Counted from the stretch's first letter, positions 36,420 to 47,566 are shown. The stretch is DNA of 64,000 bases from an uncultured Pelagibacteraceae bacterium (GCA_902599605.1 CACKFV010000001.1:120124-184123), one strand, 5' to 3'. The notes: generated from the sequence alone by a model not told the origin. A program made the numbers and translations.

Positions 36420-36963
36420 ACTTTTTAAAAAAATCGACTTTTGCAGAAATTATAACTAATAGAAAAATTTTAAATAATTCCGCTAGTAAAAAAGGTTTTG
36501 CTCCTAGATCAAAAATTGGTTTATCCCAACCAATTAAAATTCCTAACCAAATAAGTCCAAATACATAAATTGGCAAAACTGAGAAAAAAATCTTAACAAA
36601 ATTTAAAAAATAGTTTTTATTAAAATTAAATTTTCCAGCTACGTAAACCGCGATTATAAAACCTAAAAGATATCCCATCGTTGGACCTGTAAAATAAATC
36701 ATACCGACACCTTTTTCTGGAGAATTAGAAAAAACTGGTATTCCAACAATGCCTTCAATTAAATAAAGCGCAACTGTAGCTAAACCCAATTTATAACCAA
36801 AACACATTCCTAAAAATATTACGACGAATGTCTGCATTGTCATCGGAACTGGGTAAAACGGTATTTTTATTTTTGCTGAAATTGTTAGCAAAATTGTTCC
36901 TAAAAAAACAATAATGGCGTTTTTAATTACTTTATTATTTTGAATCAGCTTAACGGTTTCCAT
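36412..36963 (-). CDS. bioY: BioY biotin transporter S component
   Basis: KIPFYPVPMTMQTFVVIFLG; GPTMGYLLGF. Confidence 0.9.
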   Translation of the reverse strand: METVKLIQNNKVIKNAIIVFLGTILLTISAKIKIPFYPVPMTMQTFVVIFLGMCFGYKLGLATVALYLIEGIVGIPVFSNSPEKGVGMIYFTGPTMGYLLGFIIAVYVAGKFNFNKNYFLNFVKIFFSVLPIYVFGLIWLGILIGWDKPIFDLGAKPFLLAELFKIFLLVIISAKVDFFKKFI

Positions 36964-36995
36964 AATCTGATAATATATTAATTTGAGTTTTTAAT

Positions 36996-37913
36996 CTAGT
37001 TATTTGTTAAATTAACAAAAACGTCCTCTAAATCCGGGTCCTCAGATTTAATATCTTTAATCACTATTCCTTGATTTTCTAATAACTTGATTATTTTTTG
37101 TATGTTAAATTCTTGTTTATTATATTCTATTTTAAATTCTGAATCTGTGTTGGTTAAAATATTATAACCTTTATTTTTCATATCATCTAAAACTATTCTT
37201 TTATTAATTTCAAATTTAAGGGTTTTTGTTTGAATCTTATTTAACATATTTTCTGTTGTGTCTAATGCTATAAGATTACCTTTGTGAATTATGCCAACTC
37301 TGTCGCACAATTCTTCAGCCTCTTGGAGATAGTGTGTAGTCAAAATAATTGTTACTCCAAGTTTTCTAAGGGATCTAATATTTTCCCACAAATTTTTTCT
37401 TAGTTCGACATCAACACCTGCAGTTGGTTCATCTAATATAATTATAGGTGGTTTATGAACTAAAGCTTTCGCTATTAATAATCTTCTCTTCATACCTCCT
37501 GATAAATTTCTTGTATAACTATTTGATTTATCTTTTAAGGCGACTAGTTCAAGGACAGTATCTGTTATCCTATCTTTTTTTTTAACACCAAACAAACCAG
37601 CTTGAAGATCCAGTAGTTTTTTTGGAGTAAAGAAAGGGTCAACGTTTATTTCTTGAGGAACAATTCCTAGCGAAACTCTTACTTGACGTGGATTTTTATC
37701 TAAATCAAATCCCCATACAACTACTTCACCTGAGGTTTTATCTGTTACACCCGCAAGAATATTTATAAAAGTACTTTTTCCAGCACCATTTGGACCAAGA
37801 AGTCCTAAAATTTCTCCTTCTTTCACCTCTAAGTTTAAATCTTTAAGTGCATGGATATTCTTTCGATAAATTTTATTTAATTTTTTAACAGAAAGTACTT
37901 TTTTTTTACTCAT
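36996..37913 (-). CDS. ABC-2 type transporter ATP-binding protein
   Basis: LLGPNGAGKSTFINIL, RNLSGGMKRRLLIAKAL, IILDEPTAGVD. Confidence 0.92.
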   Translation of the reverse strand: MSKKKVLSVKKLNKIYRKNIHALKDLNLEVKEGEILGLLGPNGAGKSTFINILAGVTDKTSGEVVVWGFDLDKNPRQVRVSLGIVPQEINVDPFFTPKKLLDLQAGLFGVKKKDRITDTVLELVALKDKSNSYTRNLSGGMKRRLLIAKALVHKPPIIILDEPTAGVDVELRKNLWENIRSLRKLGVTIILTTHYLQEAEELCDRVGIIHKGNLIALDTTENMLNKIQTKTLKFEINKRIVLDDMKNKGYNILTNTDSEFKIEYNKQEFNIQKIIKLLENQGIVIKDIKSEDPDLEDVFVNLTNN

Positions 37914-37963
37914 TTAGATTTATAGGCTTATAACATTAAGGTAAATTAATAATAATTTAATAA

Positions 37964-40735
37964 ATGGCTGAATTAAATAAAAAAAAACACTTTTATCTTA
38001 TTGATGGCTCTGGATATATTTTTCGAGCATATTATGCTCTTCCTTCTCTATCCAGAAAGTCAGATGGGTTACCAACAGGTGCTGTTGCGGGATTTTGCAA
38101 TATGCTTTTTAAGTTGTTAGAGGATGCAAAATCAAAAGAAAACAAAGAAAAACCAACTCACTTCGCGGTTATTTTTGATTCTGCAAGAAAAAACTTTAGG
38201 AATGATATTTACGAAGACTATAAAGCGAACAGATCAGATGCCCCTGATGATTTGATCCCTCAGTTTGAGTACATTCGAAAATCTGTAGAGGCTTTTAATA
38301 TTCCAGCTGTTGAAATGGTTAACTATGAGGCCGACGATTTAATTGCAACTTATTCAAAACAAATTACTAAAATTGGGTCTGATGTAACCATTGTTTCATC
38401 TGATAAAGATTTAATGCAGCTTCATGACAAAAAAGTTAGAATTTACGATCCTATGAAAAATAAATTTATCAAGAAAGAGGATGTAATTGCTAAATTTGGA
38501 GTTACTTCAGATAAGGTTATTGATGTTCAATCTTTAGCTGGTGATTCAAGTGATAACGTGCCAGGTGTTCCTGGTATTGGAGTAAAAACAGCAGCAGAAT
38601 TAATTAATAAATTTGGGAGTTTAGAAGAACTTCTCAAAAATGCTGAAACAATTAAGCAAAATAAAAGACGAGAAACAATTATTGAAAATAAAGATAAAGC
38701 TTTAATAAGCAAGAAACTAGTAACCTTAAAAAATGATGTACCTGTCAAAAATAAATTAGATGATTTTTTATTGAAGGAAATTGACAAAAAAAAACTTTTT
38801 AATTTTTTAAGAGATATGGAGTTTAATAGATTGCTAAGTTCAGCGATTTCAACATATGGTGAAATTGATTTTGAAAACGAAAATAAAGAACAAGCGCAAA
38901 AGGCAAAAGATAACCTCTCAAAATCTAACTATAATTTGATAAAGAGCGAGGATGAATTAAAAAAATTAATACACAAAATAGAGGAAGTCGGAGAACTTGC
39001 TATTGACACAGAAACAAACTCCCTAAACCCGCATCTTGCCAAATTGGTTGGTATATCCATATCCTTTAAAATAGGTGAAGCTTATTATGTTCCTTTAAAT
39101 CACTCTAATGGGAAAAATTTGGATGAAAAAAATATACTTAAAATTTTAAAACCATTATTAGAAGATAAAACCATTAAAAAAATCGGTCAAAATATAAAAT
39201 TTGATTACATAATTTTTTATCATAGAGGCATAGAAATGAAATTTTTGGAAGACACAATGTTGATGTCTTACGTTCTAGATGCTGGAAAGAACAAACATAA
39301 CATGGATGAATTATCAAAAATACATTTAGATCATCAAACAATATCTTATAAAGACTTAGTTGGAACTGGAAAAAAACAAATTACCTTTGATGATGTAGAT
39401 ATTGATCAAGCAAAAGATTATGCAGCTGAAGATGCTGATGTTACTTATAGGTTATACAAAAAATTTTTGAAAGATTTCAAAGAAGAGAAATTAGTAAATA
39501 TTTATGAGTCTTTCGAAAAACCAATGATTGAAATTTTGGCTAAAATGGAAATTAGTGGAATAAAATTGGATAAAGATTTCTTATTGAAACTTTCAAAAAA
39601 ATTTGAAAAAAAAATAGCTGAATTAGAAAAAGATATTTTCAAAATATCTAAAAAGAAATTTAAAATTGGTTCAACAAAACAGCTTGGTGAAATAATGTAC
39701 AATGATTTAAAAATTTCAGCATTAAAAAAAACAAAAAAAGGAAGCTTTGCCACGAGTGCCAGTGTTTTGGAAGATCTGGCATTTAAAGGACATGAATTAC
39801 CTAAGTTAGTATTAGAGTGGAGGCAAATTTCAAAGCTCCAAAATACATATTCAGACTCACTTCCAGAATTTATCAATCCTGTTTCAAAAAGGGTTCATAC
39901 ATCTTTTTTGTTGGCAGCTACAACAACTGGAAGGTTAGCATCAAGTGATCCAAATTTACAAAATATTCCAATTAAGTCTGAAGATGGAAAAGAAATAAGA
40001 AAAGCCTTTATTTCAGAAAAAGGAAATTCACTTTTATCTGCTGACTATAATCAAATTGAAATGAGAATACTTTCTGATTTAGCAGATGTGAAAGAATTAA
40101 AAAAAGCGTTTAATAATAATGAAGATATTCATTCTTTAACAGCCAGCCAAATTTTTAACGTAGAAATTAATAAAGTCACTAAAGAGATGAGGAGAAAAGC
40201 AAAGGCAATTAATTTTGGTATTATCTATGGTATTTCGCAGTATGGACTAGCTAAACAAATTTCTGTTTCAACAGCTGATGCTGAAATTTTTCTAAAGGCG
40301 TATTTTAAAAAATTCCCTGAGATAAAAGACTACATGTCGTCCACAATAAAACATTGTAGAAGGAGTGGATTTGTTAACAATATTTTTGGCAGAAAAACAC
40401 ATATTATGGGTATCAATGATAAGAATTTTAACATTAGAAACTTTCAAGAAAGGGCAGCGATTAATGCACCAATACAAGGGTCAGCATCGGAATTAATGCG
40501 AATAGCGATGATAAGAATTTTTAATAAACTTAATGATGATACAAAATTTAAAACAAAATTATTATTACAAATTCACGATGAACTTATATTTGAAATACCT
40601 AATAACGAACTAGATAGAATCAAAAAACTAATTAAAACAGAAATGACTAGTGTTAAATCAAGTGAGCATCACACTTTCTCTATACCTATTCTAGTGGATG
40701 TAAATATTGGTGATAATTGGGGTATGTTGCATTAA
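37964..40735 (+). CDS. polA: DNA polymerase I
   Basis: N-terminal 5' nuclease, AIDTETNSL 3'-5' exonuclease motif, ATTTGRLASSDPNLQNIP, LLQIHDELIFE. Confidence 0.98.
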   Translation: MAELNKKKHFYLIDGSGYIFRAYYALPSLSRKSDGLPTGAVAGFCNMLFKLLEDAKSKENKEKPTHFAVIFDSARKNFRNDIYEDYKANRSDAPDDLIPQFEYIRKSVEAFNIPAVEMVNYEADDLIATYSKQITKIGSDVTIVSSDKDLMQLHDKKVRIYDPMKNKFIKKEDVIAKFGVTSDKVIDVQSLAGDSSDNVPGVPGIGVKTAAELINKFGSLEELLKNAETIKQNKRRETIIENKDKALISKKLVTLKNDVPVKNKLDDFLLKEIDKKKLFNFLRDMEFNRLLSSAISTYGEIDFENENKEQAQKAKDNLSKSNYNLIKSEDELKKLIHKIEEVGELAIDTETNSLNPHLAKLVGISISFKIGEAYYVPLNHSNGKNLDEKNILKILKPLLEDKTIKKIGQNIKFDYIIFYHRGIEMKFLEDTMLMSYVLDAGKNKHNMDELSKIHLDHQTISYKDLVGTGKKQITFDDVDIDQAKDYAAEDADVTYRLYKKFLKDFKEEKLVNIYESFEKPMIEILAKMEISGIKLDKDFLLKLSKKFEKKIAELEKDIFKISKKKFKIGSTKQLGEIMYNDLKISALKKTKKGSFATSASVLEDLAFKGHELPKLVLEWRQISKLQNTYSDSLPEFINPVSKRVHTSFLLAATTTGRLASSDPNLQNIPIKSEDGKEIRKAFISEKGNSLLSADYNQIEMRILSDLADVKELKKAFNNNEDIHSLTASQIFNVEINKVTKEMRRKAKAINFGIIYGISQYGLAKQISVSTADAEIFLKAYFKKFPEIKDYMSSTIKHCRRSGFVNNIFGRKTHIMGINDKNFNIRNFQERAAINAPIQGSASELMRIAMIRIFNKLNDDTKFKTKLLLQIHDELIFEIPNNELDRIKKLIKTEMTSVKSSEHHTFSIPILVDVNIGDNWGMLH

Positions 40736-40786
40736 ATATTAGTGTATTGTCTAAATAGGGACAATTTAGTATTTTTATATTAGGCT

Positions 40787-41485
40787 ATGACACAAACAAT
40801 TGCACTAATAGATGATGACAGAAATATTCTTACCAGCTTAAGTATTGCTTTAGAAAAAGAAGGTTTTAAAGTCCAAACTTATTTAGATGGAGAGAGTGCA
40901 CTTATAGGATTGACAAGAACACCTCCAGACTTAGCAATCGTTGATATTAAAATGCCTAAAATGGATGGAGAAGAGTTACTAAAAAAATTAAGAAAAAAAA
41001 GTTCATTACCAGTAATTTTTTTAACTTCAAAGGATGAGGAAGTAGATGAACTTTTAGGTTTAAAGTTAGGAGCAGATGACTTTGTAAAAAAATCTGGTGG
41101 TTTTTCAATAAAAGTTTTAGTTGAGAGAATTAGGGTTCAACTTAGAAAGAAAAATATTAGTGTAGATGATAGCAAAAACATTATTACTCATGGCAAACTC
41201 AAATTAGATCCCTCACAACTTGAGTGTGAATGGGACGGAAAACAGTTGCCAGATAAATTGACAACAACAGAATTTTTAATCGTTCAAGAACTCGCTAAAA
41301 GACCGGGGATAATTAAAGAAAGAGCACAATTGATGGATATTGCGTATAGAGAAGATACTGATATCGAAGATAGAACTATTGATAGTCACGTTAAAAGAAT
41401 TAGAAAAAAATTTAAAAAAATTGACTCGAGTTTTTCCGCAATAGAAACAAGGTATGGAAGTGGCTATAGGTGGAATGTTAATTAA
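40787..41485 (+). CDS. chvI: ChvI-type response regulator
   Basis: OmpR family; [36 protein letters not shown]; followed by chvG. Confidence 0.9.
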   Translation: MTQTIALIDDDRNILTSLSIALEKEGFKVQTYLDGESALIGLTRTPPDLAIVDIKMPKMDGEELLKKLRKKSSLPVIFLTSKDEEVDELLGLKLGADDFVKKSGGFSIKVLVERIRVQLRKKNISVDDSKNIITHGKLKLDPSQLECEWDGKQLPDKLTTTEFLIVQELAKRPGIIKERAQLMDIAYREDTDIEDRTIDSHVKRIRKKFKKIDSSFSAIETRYGSGYRWNVN

Positions 41486-43023
41486 TGTTTTCTTCACTCA
41501 TCAAAAACCTCTCTATTCTTAAAAAATTTTTATTCATCAATCTTTTAATCTTTATATTTATTGGCACATTAACCATAATCTACCTTAATTACGTTCAACC
41601 AAACTTAATTAAAAAAAAAACATCTCTCCAAATTGAAGTTATAAATAATACAATTAATAATCTTAATAGACTAAATATTGAATTTGAAAAAAATGAGGTA
41701 AAAAAATTTTTATTGTCGACAAGATTTTTATTTCAAAATCTTGATAGGGTTATTTTTTTTAATGAGTCATTCGAGATTTTAGCAGACACAGATACACTCG
41801 ATCTTGACCCAAGATCCTTTTCATCAAGAATTGAAATAGTTGAATTTGATTTACAAAATAACCAGGATAAAGAAAAATCTACAGATGAATTAATTAATTC
41901 AGAAAAAAAGAGTGAATTTGAAGAAACACTTCAGGAATATTCAATATCTAATGATTATGGTAAACCAGTTACTTTTACAAATGAAACTTATAATAAATTC
42001 AAATTATCAACGATAAAGAATGTTTTGATTGATGATGAAAATGTCGGGTATATTCTGATATCTCAAAATGCCAATGATGTTAAAACAGCGATCAATGAGA
42101 GAAAAACTTTTGTAATTCGTACGGCAATATTAATTGCAGTTGTAATCTTTATTTTTTCGTTAGTGTTAAATAGATATTTTTTAAAACCAATTAAAAATCT
42201 TGTTAATTATACTGAAAATATAAAAGAAAAGAGTAAAAAGAAAATAGATATTAAAAGTTTGATAAAACGAAATGATGAACTGGGAACATTATCATTATCT
42301 CTAGATGAAATGACAAATGAATTACAAAAACGAGTAAATACAGCTGAAAACTTTTCCACAGATTTAGTTCACGAAATTAGAAATCCTTTAGCTTCACTTA
42401 AAAGTGCATCTGAATTATTAGAAGTTACCAACAGCAACCCAGAAAAGGAAAAATTAACAAAAATTTTGACTCACGATGTAGAGAGAATTGAAAGATTAAT
42501 AACTGATTATTCTCAGATGCTTAAAGATGAAGTCGCGATCACAAGGGAAAGTATGAAAATTTTAGACTTAAAAAAAATTGCTGACTCAGTTGTTGATGAC
42601 TTTAACGCCATATACAATACAAAACGGGGTATTAATATAGATTTACAGTTTAAAAATTCTGGCGAAAAATTTAATATTAAAGGTATTGAAAATAGGATTG
42701 AACAAGTCTTAGCAAACCTTCTTGAAAATTCCATTTCATTTAGCAAAGATAATCAGAATATTGTAGTCAAACTCTCACAGAAAAAAGATGGAAAAATTTC
42801 TCTTAGTGTAATTGATGAAGGAATTGGGTTTAAAGAAAAAAATACGGACAAGATCTTTAAAAGATTTTATAGCAACAGACCAGATAAATTTGGTGAACAT
42901 TCTGGATTAGGATTGAATATTGTTAAAAATCTAGTCGATCTTCATGGAGGTCAAGTAATCGCATCTAATAATGTTAATAAAAAGGGAGCAAAAGTAGAAA
43001 TTATTTTTCCAAAATTAAATTGA
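41485..43023 (+). CDS. chvG: ChvG-type sensor histidine kinase
   Basis: Two TM segments, HAMP, DLVHEIRNPLASLKSASELL H-box, GLGLNIVKNLVDLHGG. Confidence 0.9.
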   Translation: MFSSLIKNLSILKKFLFINLLIFIFIGTLTIIYLNYVQPNLIKKKTSLQIEVINNTINNLNRLNIEFEKNEVKKFLLSTRFLFQNLDRVIFFNESFEILADTDTLDLDPRSFSSRIEIVEFDLQNNQDKEKSTDELINSEKKSEFEETLQEYSISNDYGKPVTFTNETYNKFKLSTIKNVLIDDENVGYILISQNANDVKTAINERKTFVIRTAILIAVVIFIFSLVLNRYFLKPIKNLVNYTENIKEKSKKKIDIKSLIKRNDELGTLSLSLDEMTNELQKRVNTAENFSTDLVHEIRNPLASLKSASELLEVTNSNPEKEKLTKILTHDVERIERLITDYSQMLKDEVAITRESMKILDLKKIADSVVDDFNAIYNTKRGINIDLQFKNSGEKFNIKGIENRIEQVLANLLENSISFSKDNQNIVVKLSQKKDGKISLSVIDEGIGFKEKNTDKIFKRFYSNRPDKFGEHSGLGLNIVKNLVDLHGGQVIASNNVNKKGAKVEIIFPKLN

Positions 43024-43065
43024 TATATTGAATAAATTACCCTTTAATGTAAAAGATTTGCAAAA

Positions 43066-44352
43066 ATGAGTGATTATAAAGTAAAAGATATAAAGCTAGC
43101 TGAGTTCGGTAGAAAAGAAATTTCTCTTGCAGAGACTGAAATGCCTGGACTTATGGCATTAAGAAAAGAATACAAAGGAAAGTCTCCTTTAAAAGGAGCT
43201 AGAATTTTAGGTTGTCTGCACATGACAATTCAAACTGCTGTACTTATTGAGACATTGGTAGCTCTTGGTGCAGAGTGTAGATGGTCATCATGCAATATTT
43301 TTTCAACACAAGATCATGCTGCTGCAGCGATAGCAAAAGCTGGAATACCTGTGTTTGCTTGGAAAGGTGAAACCGAGGAAGAGTATTGGTGGTGTGTAAA
43401 GCAAACAATCGAAGGCAAAAAAGATTGGAAGCCAAACATGATTTTAGATGATGGTGGTGACTTAACAGCTTTAATGCATAAAGATTATAAACATTTAATG
43501 AAAGATATTAAAGGTCTTTCAGAAGAGACAACGACAGGTGTTTTAGCATTAAAAAAGATGGAGAGCGAAGGGACATTATTAGTTCCGGCAATAAATGTTA
43601 ATGACTCAGTGACAAAATCAAAATTTGATAATTTATATGGGTGTAGGGAAAGTTTAGTCGACGGGATTAAAAGAGCTACTGATGTAATGATGTCAGGTAA
43701 AGTAGCAATTGTTGCAGGATTTGGTGACGTAGGCAAAGGCAGTGCAGCATCATTGAGGCAATCTGGAGCAAGAGTTATGATTACTGAAACTGATCCAATA
43801 TGTGCTTTGCAAGCAGCGATGGAAGGTTATGAAGTAGTCTTAATGGATGAAATGATTAAAGAGGCTGACATAGTGGTAACCGCGACTGGCAACAAGGATA
43901 TTATAACAGCAGATCATATGAGAGATATGAAGGATAGAGCGATACTGTGTAATATTGGACACTTTGATAATGAAATCCAAGTTGAGGCATTAAAAAATTA
44001 TAAGTGGGATGAAATTAAACCCCAAGTACACGAAATAGAATTACCAAGCAAAAAAAGGATTATTCTTTTAGCTGAAGGTAGACTTGTTAATCTTGGATGT
44101 GCAACAGGGCACCCAAGTTTTGTAATGAGTGCATCTTTTACAAACCAAGTCACTGCTCAAATAGAACTTTGGAATAATTCATCTAAATATGAAAAAAAGG
44201 TTTATGTTTTACCAAAACATCTTGATGAAAAAGTAGCTATGTTACACTTAGAGAAAGTGGGTGCAAAATTAACAAAACTATCAAAAGAACAAGCTGATTA
44301 TATTAGTGTTAAACAAGAAGGGCCATATAAGCCAGATGCTTACCGCTACTAA
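43066..44352 (+). CDS. ahcY: Adenosylhomocysteinase
   Basis: [31 protein letters not shown]-terminal KPDAYRY. Confidence 0.99.
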   Translation: MSDYKVKDIKLAEFGRKEISLAETEMPGLMALRKEYKGKSPLKGARILGCLHMTIQTAVLIETLVALGAECRWSSCNIFSTQDHAAAAIAKAGIPVFAWKGETEEEYWWCVKQTIEGKKDWKPNMILDDGGDLTALMHKDYKHLMKDIKGLSEETTTGVLALKKMESEGTLLVPAINVNDSVTKSKFDNLYGCRESLVDGIKRATDVMMSGKVAIVAGFGDVGKGSAASLRQSGARVMITETDPICALQAAMEGYEVVLMDEMIKEADIVVTATGNKDIITADHMRDMKDRAILCNIGHFDNEIQVEALKNYKWDEIKPQVHEIELPSKKRIILLAEGRLVNLGCATGHPSFVMSASFTNQVTAQIELWNNSSKYEKKVYVLPKHLDEKVAMLHLEKVGAKLTKLSKEQADYISVKQEGPYKPDAYRY

Positions 44353-44800
44353 TCGTAGCAATATAAAAATTTCAAAAGAAATTGAGTTAAAAAGATTTTC
44401 TGAGAAAACTTCTAGATTTGCAAAAAAATTTAATACGTTTTTTTTATATGGTGAACTTGGAGTTGGAAAAACTACATTTGCTAAATATTTGATCAATAAC
44501 TTGCAAAAAAAAGAAAAAATCAAGATTTCAGAAATACCAAGCCCAACATTCAATTTAGTTTACGAGTACAAAATTAAAAAATTAAGAATTCAGCATTTTG
44601 ATTTGTATAGGTTAAAAAATAAAAAAGAATGTCTAAATATTGGTCTTTTTGAAGATGATAATGTGATTTCAATAATTGAATGGCCAGAAAAAGTACATTT
44701 TAAACCTAAAAAAAGAATAGAAATTTATTTTAATTATATTGATAACTATAATTCAAGATTATTAAAAATTAAATTTTTTGGAAAAAATGAAGTTAAATAA
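44336..44800 (+). CDS. tsaE: tRNA threonylcarbamoyladenosine biosynthesis ATPase
   Basis: [36 protein letters not shown] at 44336 overlaps ahcY by 17 nt. Confidence 0.93.
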   Translation: MLTATNRSNIKISKEIELKRFSEKTSRFAKKFNTFFLYGELGVGKTTFAKYLINNLQKKEKIKISEIPSPTFNLVYEYKIKKLRIQHFDLYRLKNKKECLNIGLFEDDNVISIIEWPEKVHFKPKKRIEIYFNYIDNYNSRLLKIKFFGKNEVK

Positions 44801-45716
44801 CAAAAAAGTAATAAAATTAGAAGGGGATGCTTCAGAACGAAAATTTTATAGATCAAAAAATTCTATAATAATTTTTTCAAAAAAAAATAAAAAAAAAAAT
44901 TTATTAATCTATGATGCAATAAATAGAATACTTAATTCAGGGGGTATTTGTGCTCCTAGATTATTAAAAAACAATTACAAAAAAAATTTAATAGAAGTAA
45001 ACGATTTAGGAGATGTTACATTGCTCAAACTTCTCAAAAATAGAAAAAACAAAAAAAAAATTTTTATAAAAATATTAGATTTATTATTTAAAGTTCAAAA
45101 AATAAAAAAATTTTATAATAAAGATTTTACAGGTAGAAAATATAAAATGGCAAGATATTCAAAAGATAAACTTTTAAAAGAGGCTTATTTGTTTAATGAA
45201 TGGTATCTTCCTCGAAAACTTAGTAAGAAAAAATTAAATCAATTTAAAAAAAGATTTAAGAATATTTTTTTAAGATTATCAAAAGCAATTAAATTACCCG
45301 ATAATGTTTTTGTGCATAGAGACTTCCATGTTTCAAACATAATGCTTAAACAAAAAAAATTTCATTTAATAGATAGTCAAGATGCAGTCATTGGAAACCC
45401 GGCTTATGATCTTGCTTCATTAATTGATGATGTAAGACTTAAAACATCAAATAGTTTAAAAGAAGAAATGTTTAATCATTTTACAAAAAAATACTTAAAT
45501 AGAGATCTTAAAAAATTTGAAAATGACTTCTTAATTTTGTCAGTATTAAGAAATTTTAAGATTCTTGGAATTTTTTCAAGACTTGCAAAAAGAGATGATA
45601 AAAACAAATATCTTAAATACATTCCTTATACATGGAGTCTTATTAAGTTAAGAACCAAAAATGGAAAAGTATTTGATGAGTTAAGGTTTATTTTAAATAA
45701 TAATAAATTTATATAA
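44787..45716 (+). CDS. amgK: Aminoglycoside phosphotransferase-fold kinase, likely N-acetylmuramate 1-kinase
   Basis: GDASERKFYR; VFVHRDFHVSNIML; IDSQDAVIGNPAYDLASLIDD; next to murU. Confidence 0.85.
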   Translation: MKLNNKKVIKLEGDASERKFYRSKNSIIIFSKKNKKKNLLIYDAINRILNSGGICAPRLLKNNYKKNLIEVNDLGDVTLLKLLKNRKNKKKIFIKILDLLFKVQKIKKFYNKDFTGRKYKMARYSKDKLLKEAYLFNEWYLPRKLSKKKLNQFKKRFKNIFLRLSKAIKLPDNVFVHRDFHVSNIMLKQKKFHLIDSQDAVIGNPAYDLASLIDDVRLKTSNSLKEEMFNHFTKKYLNRDLKKFENDFLILSVLRNFKILGIFSRLAKRDDKNKYLKYIPYTWSLIKLRTKNGKVFDELRFILNNNKFI

Positions 45717-45727
45717 AATTTAATTGT

Positions 45728-46423
45728 ATGAAAAAAATTGAGGTTGCGGTGATATTAGGTGCTGGTTTTGGAAAAAGATTAACTCCAATTACAAACGAAA
45801 TTCCAAAACCTCTTGTTGAAATTGGAAATGAAACTATACTAGAAAGGACTATTAAACTTGTAAAAAAATTAAATCTCAAAAAAATTTTGATAAATACCCA
45901 TTACAAACGAGACCAGCTTAAAAATTTTATTGAAAAAAAAAACTTTGATATTGATATAGAATTATTTGAGGAAGTCCCTGAAATTCTCAATACTGGTGGA
46001 GGAATTTTAAATATGATTATGGAAAACAAAAATGAATATTTTTTAACTTTTAATCCAGATACTTTATGGAACGAAAATTATATTGATGAAATCTTAGAAA
46101 TGGAAAATCAGTTTTTTAACACAAATTCAAAAAATATTTTATTAGTGGTAAATAAGGATAAAAGCTTCGATCAAAATTTGGTAGGAGACTTTAATCTTGA
46201 GGCGGACAAGCTTAACAAAACAAAGCCCTTAAATTTTATTTACACAGGATGTCAGATACTAGAAAAGAAAATATTTAAAAAATTTAATAATAAATCTTTT
46301 CCAATGTCGGAGGTGTGGAATGATTTATTATCAAGAAATGAATTGACGGGTTTTGAAAGTAAAGTGAACTTTAAACATGTCACTAATTATGATATTTATA
46401 ATAAACTTCTAAAAAGCAACTAA
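45728..46423 (+). CDS. murU: Nucleotidyltransferase, likely N-acetylmuramate-1-P uridylyltransferase
   Basis: ILGAGFGKRLTPITNEIPKPLVEI; position after amgK. Confidence 0.85.
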   Translation: MKKIEVAVILGAGFGKRLTPITNEIPKPLVEIGNETILERTIKLVKKLNLKKILINTHYKRDQLKNFIEKKNFDIDIELFEEVPEILNTGGGILNMIMENKNEYFLTFNPDTLWNENYIDEILEMENQFFNTNSKNILLVVNKDKSFDQNLVGDFNLEADKLNKTKPLNFIYTGCQILEKKIFKKFNNKSFPMSEVWNDLLSRNELTGFESKVNFKHVTNYDIYNKLLKSN

Positions 46424-47128
46424 ATTTTTGGCTCTTCCTTGATCAAGATATGTTACAGATGCAATTTGAAGTTTGTCTTCAAAAATTATTAAAAGAGGAT
46501 TTCCGGTTGGTATTTCCATTTTAGAAATTTCTCTCTCATTGATTTTAAAAAGATACTTGCATAGAGCTCTTAAAGAATTTCCATGGGCTGAGATGCATAC
46601 ACCTTTACCATTTTGAAGATCTTTTAAGATTAATTCATTATAACAATCCACTACCCGTTTATGCGTATCTTTTAAAGATTCAGTATCTGGAATATTAGAC
46701 ACTGGAATATCCTTATAAGTTTCTATATTAAGCGGATGGTAGGGGCTTTTCCTATCTAAAGCTCCAGGTTTGACATCCCATGATCTTCTAAATTGATGGA
46801 TTTTCTCTTCTCCATATTTTTTCTTCATATCTTCTTTATTTAAACCTGTAAGCTCTCCATAATGTCTTTCGTTTAATTGCCATTTTTTTGTAATTAAGTT
46901 TTCATCTTCATTTAATTCTTTCATAACAATTTTAAGTGTATCATTTGCCCTTTTTTGGTAGGAGCTATAAAAAGAATCAAGTTTAATTTTTTTCTCTTTT
47001 ATTAATTCACCAGCTTTTTTAGCCTCAGCTCTACCTTTATCTGTTAATCCGACATCGACCCAACCAGTAAATCTTTTTTGTTGGTTCCACTCACTTTGTC
47101 CATGCCTTATAAGAATAAGATGTTTCAT
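46409..47128 (-). CDS. gpmA: 2,3-bisphosphoglycerate-dependent phosphoglycerate mutase
   Basis: LIRHGQSEWNQQKRFTGWVDVGLT; ERHYGELTGLNK; SAHGNSLRAL. Confidence 0.97.
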   Translation of the reverse strand: MKHLILIRHGQSEWNQQKRFTGWVDVGLTDKGRAEAKKAGELIKEKKIKLDSFYSSYQKRANDTLKIVMKELNEDENLITKKWQLNERHYGELTGLNKEDMKKKYGEEKIHQFRRSWDVKPGALDRKSPYHPLNIETYKDIPVSNIPDTESLKDTHKRVVDCYNELILKDLQNGKGVCISAHGNSLRALCKYLFKINEREISKMEIPTGNPLLIIFEDKLQIASVTYLDQGRAKNLVAF

Positions 47129-47173
47129 TGAAATATTTGATATATTAATTAATAAATAAAATAAATAAAATTA

Positions 47174-47566
47174 ATGAAAATTTTTACAAATAATCTTCAA
47201 TTAATTTTCAAATTATCCAATATATGTTTAATAATTTTATATCTATTTCCAGGAAGTATATTAGGTTTTTTTTTATACAATGATTTTAGTAATCAACCTC
47301 AAATCACTAGGGATTTTTTTCAAATATCCTCAAATCACATTTACGCTTTTTCTCTGATTTCAATCCTTGGTCTTTTCGCCTTTAAAACAAAAAAAAAATT
47401 ATTTGTATATTTGGTTTGTTTATCCATAGTCCTTGAAATTTTCCATTTAATCATACCAAATCGCAGCTTTCAAACAGGTGATTTAAATGGTAACTTACTG
47501 GGTGTAATAATACCTTTTTTGATTTACAAAGTTTATGAAATCCTATTTAAAACCGAAAAAGAATAA
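47174..47566 (+). CDS. VanZ-like membrane protein
   Basis: Four hydrophobic segments; EIFHLIIPNRSFQTGDLNGNLLG. Confidence 0.7.
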   Translation: MKIFTNNLQLIFKLSNICLIILYLFPGSILGFFLYNDFSNQPQITRDFFQISSNHIYAFSLISILGLFAFKTKKKLFVYLVCLSIVLEIFHLIIPNRSFQTGDLNGNLLGVIIPFLIYKVYEILFKTEKE

